Below, one piece after another: positions 50,526 through 58,227 of a stretch of 64,000 nucleotides of DNA (its first letter is position 1; every line of letters starts with the position of its first letter). A program made the position numbers and the translations under genes. This stretch comes from Bacillota bacterium. GTDB taxonomy: Bacteria; Bacillota; Clostridia; Ch29. Under the pieces are notes generated by a model. The model saw nothing but the letters and a program-made list of their open reading frames with translations, was not told where the DNA came from and did not search any database. The stretch spans positions 1-64,000 of the forward strand of contig JABVCK010000001.1 in assembly GCA_013540605.1 (NCBI GenBank), read 5' to 3'.

Positions 50526-52485
50526 TGGAGCACTTGCGTTAAAGGAACAGAATACAGGCAGATATGGTGAAATTCTTTCCTATCTGTCCGAAGATGATGG
50601 CTACTGGATAGAAAATGATGTATGGGAAGTACAGAATAAAGCGTTTACGGACAATGGTCTGTTTCCGTATTTACGAAAAACCGCAACAAAAATTGATTTC
50701 AGCCACTATGAGGAAGAAACGATACGGAATGAGGCGAAGTATTATCTGCTGAGTTCGCTTAAAAAGGGAGACCTTAAACTGGGCAATGTGCTGAATATAT
50801 ACAGCATGCCGGTAAAAAGGCTGGGTGACTATTTAAGTGCATCAGATATCCGCGGAATAGAAGAACTCAAGGAGGATGAAAGATTCATCAGATATCTGAA
50901 TCAGCATTATGCCGGAAGAAAAGGAGGCCGTAAAAATTGGACCCATTATCTTGCCTTTAAAAACGGTTTTGTGGAATTCATCCATGATTTTTATGACGAG
51001 CGGGAGGAAATGGAAAAGGATGTCTGGCATGCTGCAAAGCTTCCGGGGATAAGGATATCCGCCTGCGACAGACGAGGAAGGGGTTCCATATCCTTTGCCG
51101 ATATCCCGGAGTATTACCGGCCGATGGTGAAAAGGTATCTCGGAAAACTGGTTACACGCAGGAGCTGGTCTTACTGTGGCGAGATGCTGGTATATCTGAA
51201 GTATTTTTTCGGGATATTTTACAGGCACGGTCACGGGAATGGTTTTCTTGAAAATCTTTGCAGGGAGGATATGGAAAAGTATCTCGTATGGACGATGGAA
51301 GAACATAAGGACAGTAATGCCACCTACAGAAGCAAAGCCGTGTCGTTCATAAGATATTTCCTGGATTATATCCAGATGGCTGAGTTTCCACTGGCACCGG
51401 AGAAAGATGTCGACAGGCTGATCTTTGATGATGACATTCCAAGGCGTGAACGGATTTCTGATACCATGGAGAAAGTGAAATATATACCGGAACCGGTCAG
51501 GGAACAGCTTGATGCCGCCATCACGGACATAGAACCAAAGGAAATGATGACAGTCTATGTGTTACTCAGAGAAACAGGCTGGCGTGGTACGGATGTGCTG
51601 AACCTGAGATATGACAATTGTCTCGATTATCTTTGGAACAAGGTTGAAAACCGTTACGTCCCCTACCTTTGCGGGGAAATAACCAAGACCGGGATACCAC
51701 GGCTTAAGATCCCGATAAGGGATGAAGTGGAGAAGATAATAAGGGAGCTTGCAGATGAAGCAGGAGAAAGAAGCACTGATGACAACAACCCGGAAAAGTA
51801 CCTTTTCAACACCTATGAAGGAAGAAATATGGGGATGCCGATTAGCAAACCGGCTTTTGTGCAGGCTGTCAGGGAGCTTATAGCAAGAAAAGGGATAACG
51901 GATGCATCAGGGGAGCTTTACCATTTCAAAACGCATGCATTAAGGCATACAAGGGCTGTCGAATATGCGGAACAGGGTATGCCGATAGGCGTCATCCAGC
52001 AGATACTCGGGCACTGCAGCTTGCAGATGACACTGCACTATGCAAAGGTTTCTGAAAATGCCCTATATGAGAAATGGAAAGTTACAGAAAGGCTGAATCT
52101 ATTCCATGTGGAGGGCGCAGAGCCACCAAAAGTTTCTTCCGAAAGGGCACAGGAAGAAAGTATACGATATGAATTCGTAAGGAAGACCCTGGATGCGGTA
52201 AGGGTGCCTTTCGGGACCTGTTTTAAACCATCAAAGATAGCTTGTAAGCACCAGATGGAAAAATGCTTGGAGTGTCCAAATTTTTGCAGCACAAAAGATA
52301 ACATTCCTGAGTATGAGGCTGAGATTAAGCGGGTGGAGGAATTAATCAGACTCAGCCGATACATTAGCCGCAAGGATTGGGAGGAAAAGAATACAGAATA
52401 TTTGACACTGTTAAAAAAGATGCTGGAACGTATCCGTAAAGAAGGAATTGTCCATAAAAACGGGCAATTCCGGGAGGGTATGTGA
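50512..52485 (+). CDS. tnpB: Tyrosine recombinase TnpB of a Tn554-like element
   Basis: A 657-residue recombinase matching the large TnpB of Tn554 (about 630). The catalytic domain includes RETGWRGTDVLNL, THALRHTRAVEYAEQG and LGHCSLQMTLHYA with the nucleophile Tyr. A C-terminal Cys cluster (CKHQMEKCLECPNFC) may bind zinc and is followed by a helical tail. ATG 50512 follows GTGGAGGTGC and overlaps the tnpA stop region. Two recombinases acting together on asymmetric ends are the hallmark of this family. Confidence 0.9.
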   Translation: MMLNNGALALKEQNTGRYGEILSYLSEDDGYWIENDVWEVQNKAFTDNGLFPYLRKTATKIDFSHYEEETIRNEAKYYLLSSLKKGDLKLGNVLNIYSMPVKRLGDYLSASDIRGIEELKEDERFIRYLNQHYAGRKGGRKNWTHYLAFKNGFVEFIHDFYDEREEMEKDVWHAAKLPGIRISACDRRGRGSISFADIPEYYRPMVKRYLGKLVTRRSWSYCGEMLVYLKYFFGIFYRHGHGNGFLENLCREDMEKYLVWTMEEHKDSNATYRSKAVSFIRYFLDYIQMAEFPLAPEKDVDRLIFDDDIPRRERISDTMEKVKYIPEPVREQLDAAITDIEPKEMMTVYVLLRETGWRGTDVLNLRYDNCLDYLWNKVENRYVPYLCGEITKTGIPRLKIPIRDEVEKIIRELADEAGERSTDDNNPEKYLFNTYEGRNMGMPISKPAFVQAVRELIARKGITDASGELYHFKTHALRHTRAVEYAEQGMPIGVIQQILGHCSLQMTLHYAKVSENALYEKWKVTERLNLFHVEGAEPPKVSSERAQEESIRYEFVRKTLDAVRVPFGTCFKPSKIACKHQMEKCLECPNFCSTKDNIPEYEAEIKRVEELIRLSRYISRKDWEEKNTEYLTLLKKMLERIRKEGIVHKNGQFREGM

Positions 52486-52811
52486 TGGTTGGAAGCATGA
52501 AAGGCATAGTAGCCTATAGGAGAAAACAGGAAGAAGATGCCCGAGAAAAGGCAGAAAAAGCCATTGTGGAGCTTCAGTTTATGGGAAAAGCCATAAATTT
52601 CAACAGTGTCTCAAAGCAAAGCGGAGTGTCAAAAAGTTTTCTGTATGGCGATGAGCAGATGAAGGAACGCATTGAACAGCTCCGCGAAAAAACAGTAAAC
52701 AAAGAAATGAATAAAAGGGCTAAATACGATAAGACAGCAAAATCACAGGATGTCGTTATCGAAGCAAAAGAGAAACGTATTGCAAAGCTTGAGGAAGAAA
52801 ACAGGAACTAA
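52485..52811 (+). CDS. tnpC: TnpC-like accessory protein of a Tn554-like element
   Basis: A 108-residue basic, mostly helical protein. Its N-terminal half contains a helix-turn-helix-like segment (NFNSVSKQSGVSKSFLYGDE), and the C-terminal part is a charged coiled coil (IEAKEKRIAKLEEENRN). The position, size (125 in Tn554) and HTH fit the TnpC/DUF6262 proteins that influence orientation and frequency of transposition. It starts at ATG 52485, overlapping the tnpB stop codon. Confidence 0.85.
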   Translation: MVGSMKGIVAYRRKQEEDAREKAEKAIVELQFMGKAINFNSVSKQSGVSKSFLYGDEQMKERIEQLREKTVNKEMNKRAKYDKTAKSQDVVIEAKEKRIAKLEEENRN

Positions 52812-52858
52812 AAGTTGAAGTAGAACATCTGAGAGGTTTGCTATACAGTATGAAATAG

Positions 52859-52886
52859 TCAACAGCGACTACATGTAGTCGCTGTA
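52859..52886. repeat. Right-end subterminal palindrome of the Tn554-like element
   Basis: ACAGCGACTACA pairs with TGTAGTCGCTGT, using the same AGTCGC word as the left end. Confidence 0.6.
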
Positions 52887-52951
52887 AGAAATGCCGTGTT
52901 TCAGGGGCTGGACGCCCCTGACCACGAGATTCGCAAAGGAGGTGTTGTAAT

Positions 52952-53713
52952 ATGAATAAAAAAGCAATTTCAATAATGGTTGCCGCTATGCTGATCGTAT
53001 TGGCCACTATGCCTACAGCCCTGGCTTATAGTGGACAGTACAGCGCGTTTCAAATAGCAAATAATCTTTTTGGTATCGGCAAATACTTTAGCGGATTCAA
53101 AAGTATTGTGATCAACAGCACGGAAAACAGAACCTACGTACAGCCGGAGCAAGCAAAAAATACTACTCAGGGTACTGTACAGCAGGCGCCATCAACAACC
53201 CAAAACAGTGCTCCGGTACAGCCTGTGAGCAGGGGCGGGTCGAACGCATCAAGACAGGCTGAGCTCACTTTTGCAAATCAAGGGCAGAGTGCAAGTTCAG
53301 AAAACAATGTTGTGAATGCTCCCGGGCTTTCAGCTCAAGAGAAGGAAATGATTCAATATATAAACGAAGAGAGAGTGAAGGCAGGAGTAAAACCACTGCA
53401 GGTGGATACTGAACTTTCGAAGGGAGCAAGGATGAAATCACAGGACATGGTGGATAACGGTTATTTTGCCCATAATTCGCCAACTTACGGTTCACCCTTT
53501 GATATGATGAACAGCCTGGGAATAAAATACAGGGCTGCCGGTGAGAACATTGCCCGGAACAGTTCTGTACTGAAAGCGCATGTATCGCTTATGAATTCGG
53601 AAGGCCACAGGAAGAATATTTTAAACCCCAACTATACCCATGTGGGGGTTGGAATAGTCAGCAACAGCAGTATGGGTGGAATAACCGTTACCCAGTGGTT
53701 CATTACAAAATAG
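52952..53713 (+). CDS. Secreted CAP-domain (SCP/PR1) protein, YkwD-like
   Basis: A 253-residue exported protein. Residues 1-25 are a signal peptide (VLATMPTALAYS). The middle 80-130 region is low in complexity, rich in Gln, Ser, Thr and Asn, and probably a linker. The CAP domain occupies about 130-253 with MIQYINEERVKAGVKPL, the conserved His in GYFAHNSP and in SEGHRKNILNPNYTHVGVG. Clostridial CAP proteins are wall- or spore-associated and of unclear biochemistry. The RBS AAAGGAGGTG lies only a few bases beyond the right end of the Tn554-like element, so the original promoter has probably been displaced. Confidence 0.88.
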   Translation: MNKKAISIMVAAMLIVLATMPTALAYSGQYSAFQIANNLFGIGKYFSGFKSIVINSTENRTYVQPEQAKNTTQGTVQQAPSTTQNSAPVQPVSRGGSNASRQAELTFANQGQSASSENNVVNAPGLSAQEKEMIQYINEERVKAGVKPLQVDTELSKGARMKSQDMVDNGYFAHNSPTYGSPFDMMNSLGIKYRAAGENIARNSSVLKAHVSLMNSEGHRKNILNPNYTHVGVGIVSNSSMGGITVTQWFITK

Positions 53714-53751
53714 AAAAAAACTCCTGACGATAACCGTCAGGAGTTTTTTTC
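53714..53751. terminator. Bidirectional terminator between convergent genes
   Basis: AAAAAAACTCCTGACG pairs perfectly with CGTCAGGAGTTTTTTT around a 5-nt loop. The A-run and T-run flanks let it serve both the CAP gene and the convergent coat-like gene. Confidence 0.88.
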
Positions 53752-54416
53752 TAACCTTTTCTTCTGATGTCTTCAAGCTGGGGAGGGAATAGCGGAAGGC
53801 CAAAGAATTCAGCACAAATGGCCTCTGCGAATTCTTCGCATGGAGGAATAACACAGAAACCGAAAGCAGGTATCAGGAGTTCCACCTCGGCTATAACCTT
53901 GAGTATAATTGTTACGCAAATATCCAGTTTAAACGTGAAATCGCCTACGAATACACCGTCCGCGCAGGATGCGCCTACTGTGGCTTCGATTTCGAAAGGT
54001 ATTATCGACTCGTCGGGAACAAACAGTACTACATCCTTTGGAACGGTTACAAAACCGGTGCCAAAGCCTCGAACGCCGTCGGCGTCAATAAATTCTATCC
54101 GGATAGGGATTTTTACAACCGCTCTGACCCTTGCAAAGTTTTCCCTGTCGGGCAGTCTGTCGACTCTTAAGTTCTTTATTATACCCCTTGAAGTAGTATT
54201 TCTACAGCTTACAAAATTCAAAGGCCGTGCAAAGGGGCCGCCTTCCGGTGTTATGGTTACTTCAACTTTCTCGAGTACTAGCTGTTGAAGGCATGCATCA
54301 TATACCTTTTTGACCTGAACACAAACCCTCTCCCTGAAGACTGGGCTGACTCCTTGCGCTGAGATTAAGCCGGGACCGTTGGGATTATCTTTGTTTGCAA
54401 GAGAGTAAAAGGACAT
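53751..54416 (-). CDS. Cys-containing beta-rich protein, probable spore coat or sporulation protein
   Basis: A 221-residue protein that I cannot assign to a named family with certainty. It has a short N-terminus, then FRERVCVQVKKVYDACLQQ, a beta-strand-rich middle with repeated FV and VTVP segments, and a hydrophobic Cys-containing C-terminal part (FGFCVIPPCEEFAEAICAEF). There is no signal peptide. The upstream sequence contains a good sigmaK-like promoter (54467-54495), which supports late mother-cell expression and hence a coat or exosporium role. The ATG follows AAAGGAGTTGAATAT. Confidence 0.6.
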   Translation of the reverse strand: MSFYSLANKDNPNGPGLISAQGVSPVFRERVCVQVKKVYDACLQQLVLEKVEVTITPEGGPFARPLNFVSCRNTTSRGIIKNLRVDRLPDRENFARVRAVVKIPIRIEFIDADGVRGFGTGFVTVPKDVVLFVPDESIIPFEIEATVGASCADGVFVGDFTFKLDICVTIILKVIAEVELLIPAFGFCVIPPCEEFAEAICAEFFGLPLFPPQLEDIRRKG

Positions 54417-54466
54417 ATATTCAACTCCTTTCTTTAATTAAATGTGTAGATACCTCATTGCAGTAG

Positions 54467-54495
54467 TAATATATGAATAGGACTCATAATTGGTG
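54467..54495 (-). promoter_or_regulatory. SigmaK-like sporulation promoter
   Basis: On the minus strand a CACC -35 element is followed by exactly 16 bp and CATATATTA, matching the sigmaK consensus mACm-N16-CATANNNTA. It ends about 50 bp before the start codon of the coat-like gene. Confidence 0.55.
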
Positions 54496-54564
54496 ATATG
54501 CAGTCAACCGCGGCCTTCTAATTTGCATGGGCCTGCATATTATTTAGATAGGGGTGAGTTGGAT

Positions 54565-55908
54565 ATGGAAAGAAGCATTGACAAGTACATCGCTGTGGAT
54601 AGCAGGGGAAACATATGGATCTTTTCTATAAACACCGCGGGCTACTTAAACTATATGGTCAAGAGAGGAAAGGATGAGGCTATTGGCAATACCCTTGATC
54701 TGGGAAAAAGGGTAAAGGAATTCTCTATGGATATGGACAGCAGGGATAACATTAACCTGATCGCTTTAACCTATGACAATGAGGTTGTATATATGAGATA
54801 CAACCTGGTGGAGTGGAACAAGCAAATTCTATACAAGTTTTCCGGTACATCCAATATAATATCAAGCCCTTATTTGGTGTCGGGAGATGAAACAATACAC
54901 CTATTATACTCCTTATCGGACAGTAATGGAAATTCGGCGTTATTTCACCACAGGTGGGATGGCAAACGGTGGACCGGATTCAAGGTGAATACTTTTGCAA
55001 AAGGCGCAAACCTGCTCTGTGTTGATATGTACTTAGGGGCTGGCGGTGCAGTACACTTAGCATACTCTGACGGAGATAGTGTGGAGTTGTGGAGATTTGA
55101 TAATGACAACTGGGTGAAAATGGCCGTTGGAAAAGGAGATGGTTATACAAAGGTAACGGATATGGTCCTGCAGGAGAACTATATGATGGTTATGAACGGC
55201 AGCAGCGCTTATTTTGTTAAAGATGTGGAAAGGCTGAATGACAATGGGGCGGTTGAGATTGTGACGGGCATGGGGTTCAAAAAGGGACCGATCATCGTCA
55301 ATAGAAAGAAAACACTGCACGTGGCCTGGGCAGACGATGGAAAGGTGAAATACTGCAGTTCCTATGACGGAGGCAGCAGCTGGAGCAGGGGAAAGCTGTA
55401 TAATAACATGCAGGAAAGTGACTTCGAGGTTTACGGTTTCATCAATAAATATACTCCACTGGTAAAAGCTAAAAGAGTTGTTGCGACGAATCCGGCTGAG
55501 CTACATATACCATTCCTCCACAGGCCCATGGAAAGAGTGAGGTTTTCAAGGGAAATTATGCAGAATTCGCCTCCTCCCGTAAACAGCGAAATGCCTGATC
55601 CGGTACAAGCCCGGTCACCGTATGAAACAGACAGGGTTACGCAGGCAGCGGTTAATGAAGATGCCGTTAATATGCTCCGTGAAGCCATATTGGAAGAAAT
55701 AAGGAATACAAAAAGCGATTTGGAGCAATACAGCCGTCAGCTCAACAAAGGACTGGAGGAAAGGGTTAAGAGACTGGAAGAAGAGATAGAGAATGTGAAA
55801 AGTAAGCTCCAGGGAATGAAGCCTGGGAGCAGGGTTTTGGTAAAGCCGGCAGGTAATGTGATAACCCAGGAGATGATCAACGAATGTCTGAAACGCAGCA
55901 AGGAATAG
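54565..55908 (+). CDS. Hypothetical beta-propeller-like protein with C-terminal coiled coil
   Basis: A 447-residue protein not matched to a known family. The first 320 residues carry repeated short motifs such as AVDSRGNIWIFSINTAG, HLLYSLSDSNGNSALFHHRW, HLAYSDGDSVELWRF and LHVAWADDGKVKYCSSYDGG. These resemble BNR or sialidase-type propeller blades. Residues 385-425 are a clear coiled coil (EERVKRLEEEIENVKSKL). There is no signal peptide. It is divergent from the coat-like gene and could be a spore-associated protein, but this is inference. ATG 54565 after GGGGTGAG is preferred to the in-frame start at 54490. Confidence 0.7.
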   Translation: MERSIDKYIAVDSRGNIWIFSINTAGYLNYMVKRGKDEAIGNTLDLGKRVKEFSMDMDSRDNINLIALTYDNEVVYMRYNLVEWNKQILYKFSGTSNIISSPYLVSGDETIHLLYSLSDSNGNSALFHHRWDGKRWTGFKVNTFAKGANLLCVDMYLGAGGAVHLAYSDGDSVELWRFDNDNWVKMAVGKGDGYTKVTDMVLQENYMMVMNGSSAYFVKDVERLNDNGAVEIVTGMGFKKGPIIVNRKKTLHVAWADDGKVKYCSSYDGGSSWSRGKLYNNMQESDFEVYGFINKYTPLVKAKRVVATNPAELHIPFLHRPMERVRFSREIMQNSPPPVNSEMPDPVQARSPYETDRVTQAAVNEDAVNMLREAILEEIRNTKSDLEQYSRQLNKGLEERVKRLEEEIENVKSKLQGMKPGSRVLVKPAGNVITQEMINECLKRSKE

Positions 55909-56006
55909 GAAGCAAGGATGGACGTTGACACCCGGAATAATCTTTGCTATTCTGAAACGGACGAGGAAAGTTGAGGAAAAACTGATTGCGAAGGGGAAGT
56001 GATACT

Positions 56007-56678
56007 ATGGAGTGGGATAAAAGCACTATAGCAAAACTAATAGACCATACCATGCTGAAGGCTGATGCCTCCGGCCGGGAGATTGAAGCCCTGTGCCAGG
56101 AAGCAACTGAGTACGGCTTCTGCTCGGTATGCGTCAACCCGTTCAATGTAGAACAAGCTGTACGGCTGCTTAAAAAAGGGAGCGTAAAGGTGGGTACGGT
56201 TATAGGTTTTCCACTGGGGGCGACCAGTACTGCCGCAAAGGTGTTTGAAAGCAATGATGCCCTTGCAAAGGGAGCGAAAGAGCTGGATATGGTAATTAAC
56301 ATAGGGGCAGTCAAAAACAACGATTTCGGAATAATCGAAAGAGAGATCTCAGAAATAAGGAAGATCTCTAAGGGTTTTGTGCTGAAAGTCATTATCGAGA
56401 CATGTTATTTGAAGGATGAGGAAAAAATAAGGCTTTGCAGGATAGCAGCGGAAAGCGGAGCAGACTTCGTGAAAACTTCAACCGGATTTGGAACCATGGG
56501 CGCTACAACCGAAGACGTCAGGATGATGCGGGAGACGGTAGGCGCAGCCGTTGGGGTAAAAGCCTCCGGTGGTATCCGTGACCTGGAGACTCTGAAGAAA
56601 ATGGTTATGGCAGGCGCAAACCGGATTGGAACGAGCAGCGGTGTTAAGATTATAAAGGAACTGGAAATGAACTTGTAA
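56007..56678 (+). CDS. deoC: Deoxyribose-phosphate aldolase
   Basis: A 223-residue class I aldolase that splits 2-deoxyribose 5-phosphate into acetaldehyde and glyceraldehyde 3-phosphate. The Schiff-base Lys lies in [11 protein letters not shown] and the second active-site Lys in [23 protein letters not shown] near the N-terminus and [14 protein letters not shown] near the C-terminus are family signatures. The start is ATG 56007 after AAGGGGAAGTG. It works with purine nucleoside phosphorylase (60024) in nucleoside salvage, although the two genes are not adjacent. Confidence 0.95.
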   Translation: MEWDKSTIAKLIDHTMLKADASGREIEALCQEATEYGFCSVCVNPFNVEQAVRLLKKGSVKVGTVIGFPLGATSTAAKVFESNDALAKGAKELDMVINIGAVKNNDFGIIEREISEIRKISKGFVLKVIIETCYLKDEEKIRLCRIAAESGADFVKTSTGFGTMGATTEDVRMMRETVGAAVGVKASGGIRDLETLKKMVMAGANRIGTSSGVKIIKELEMNL

Positions 56679-56732
56679 GAACTTGCGATGATCAGACCGG
56701 GCTGGCCCTGTGGGATATCAGCTAAAAGAATT

Positions 56733-56756
56733 AGGTGCATTCATGCACCTTTTTTA
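56733..56756 (+). terminator. Terminator after deoC
   Basis: AGGTGCAT and ATGCACCT pair around TC and are followed by TTTTTT. Confidence 0.85.
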
Positions 56757-56789
56757 TTGCATAAGAAAGTATACTTTCTTATGCAATAA
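56754..56789. repeat. Perfect 36-bp palindrome
   Basis: Two uninterrupted 18-bp arms (TTATTGCATAAGAAAGTA and its reverse complement) have no spacer. It directly follows the deoC terminator and is followed by AAAAA. It may be a second bidirectional terminator or a regulator site for the M23 hydrolase gene downstream. Confidence 0.65.
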
Positions 56790-56958
56790 AAAACGAGACC
56801 AATCAACAAATAGTTGCCTTCCTGTCTATATTATGATAAAGTATAAGACATAATATGGAAATGTTACAAATATATTAAATTTTCGTCAAAGAAAATGACA
56901 AAACCGAAAATTTTTTGTAAAATCATATATATAATATTATGACCAGGGGGGCGAACCG

Positions 56959-58083
56959 GTGAGGATAAAAAGAATTTTTTCAGGAATATTGGTGTTAATC
57001 ATTATGTTACATAGTTCCATTGCTTTTGCCAACCTGGCAGAGGAACAGAAAAAGCTTCAAAACGTAAATCAGGAGATAAAACGTGTCGAAAACCAGTTAA
57101 AAACAGTTCAGAATCAAAAGAATGCACTTCTGAAGGAACTGCAAAACCTGAACAACCAGCTCAATGATGCAGAGAACAAGCTCAATAAGGTAGAAAACGA
57201 CATCGCAGTTACCCGCCAGGAACTGGACAGGCTTTCCAAGGAACTGGCCCAGGCACAAAAAGACATGGAAGACAGGGATGACCTGTTCAAGCAGCGTCTG
57301 AGAAGCATGTACAAAAACAGCGGCTATGGGTACCTTGAGGTTCTGTTGAATGCTGAAGACTTTTCGGATTTTGTTTCAAGGCTGTACCTTGTGAGCAAGG
57401 TTGCTTCCTTCGACATCTCTGTCCTCGAAGAGATGAAGGAGTACAGGGATCTGGTCCAGCAGAAAAAGGACGAAGTGAAACAGAAGGAAATCAGGATGCT
57501 GTCCCTTAAGAACGACCTCCTCAATAAGAAGCAGGAGGTTCAGGCCATAACAGCCAGCAGGAACTCCACATTGAACAAGGTGAAAAGCCAGGAGCAGATG
57601 TACGAGGAAATGCTGGATGAACTAGAGAAGACTTCAAAACAGATAACGCAGACAATACTCAAGCTCCAGACCAAGAGCGGCTTTGTAGGAGGAACCTTTG
57701 TATGGCCCGTCCCTGGATATACCAGGATAACCTCTGATTTCGGCTACAGGATACACCCGATATACAAGACCAAGAAGTTCCACTCGGGTATAGACATAGG
57801 TGTGCCATGGGGTAAAAAGATAGTCGCTGCCGGTGTTGGAACAGTACTGTATGCGGATACCTATGGGGGATACGGGAAGACCGTTATGATAGACCACGGA
57901 GGCGGAATTGTTACACTGTATGCGCATAATTCCAGCCTCAACGTAAAGGCGGGTGACCAGGTAAAGGCAGGTCAGACAATAGCATTATCAGGAAGTACTG
58001 GGCTCTCAACAGGACCGCACCTCCACTTTGAGGTCAGAAAAAATGGTGAAGTAGTGGACCCGAAACCTTGGGTAGGAAGATAG
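56959..58083 (+). CDS. Secreted coiled-coil M23 peptidoglycan endopeptidase
   Basis: A 374-residue exported protein. Residues 1-25 are a signal peptide (VLIIMLHSSIAFA). A long coiled coil covers about 27-230, similar to PcsB/EnvC-type activators, and includes LFKQRLRSMYKNSGYGYLEV. The LytM-type M23 domain is at about 245-372 with zinc ligands His and Asp in KFHSGIDIGVPWG, a middle H-x-H equivalent and HLHFEVRKNG. It cleaves peptide cross-links and may work with FtsEX-like control in division or in sporulation. It starts at GTG 56959 after GGGGGGCGAACC. Confidence 0.92.
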   Translation: MRIKRIFSGILVLIIMLHSSIAFANLAEEQKKLQNVNQEIKRVENQLKTVQNQKNALLKELQNLNNQLNDAENKLNKVENDIAVTRQELDRLSKELAQAQKDMEDRDDLFKQRLRSMYKNSGYGYLEVLLNAEDFSDFVSRLYLVSKVASFDISVLEEMKEYRDLVQQKKDEVKQKEIRMLSLKNDLLNKKQEVQAITASRNSTLNKVKSQEQMYEEMLDELEKTSKQITQTILKLQTKSGFVGGTFVWPVPGYTRITSDFGYRIHPIYKTKKFHSGIDIGVPWGKKIVAAGVGTVLYADTYGGYGKTVMIDHGGGIVTLYAHNSSLNVKAGDQVKAGQTIALSGSTGLSTGPHLHFEVRKNGEVVDPKPWVGR

Positions 58084-58108
58084 ACCTGCAGTGATGCAGG
58101 TCTTTTTT
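58082..58108 (+). terminator. Terminator after the M23 endopeptidase
   Basis: AGACCTGCA pairs with TGCAGGTCT around GTGA and is followed by TTTTT. Confidence 0.88.
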
Positions 58109-58111
58109 ACA

Positions 58112-58186
58112 TGGTCAAAAGGAGACATTCCTTTAGAGGCGCTAGTTCGTAGTGGTTAGTTCCGAAATAAAGGTCGAGTTGAAAAG
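58112..58186. repeat. Fragmentary family B and family A repeats
   Basis: GGTCAAAAGGAGACATTCC is a degenerate family B half-element. It is followed by GCGCTAGTTCGTAGTGGTTA, a fragment of a family A arm. Nothing else was seen in this spacer. Confidence 0.45.
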
Positions 58187-58227
58187 GTAAGCTGCCGGTT
58201 AGAGAAATTAGAGCGGCTAATGCGATA

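Larger units (their letters stand above)
49224..52932 (+). mobile_element. Tn554-like transposon (tnpA-tnpB-tnpC) without cargo
   Basis: Three overlapping genes for two tyrosine recombinases and a small TnpC-like protein reproduce the transposition module of Tn554. GAATCTCGTG at 49224-49233 (again at 49292-49301) is matched by its reverse complement at 52923-52932, giving likely outer ends. Subterminal repeats of AGTAGTCGC lie on the left (49301-49335) and an ACAGCGACTA / TAGTCGCTGT palindrome on the right (52863-52886). There is no resistance or other cargo gene. The exact ends are inferred from the repeats. Confidence 0.75.
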
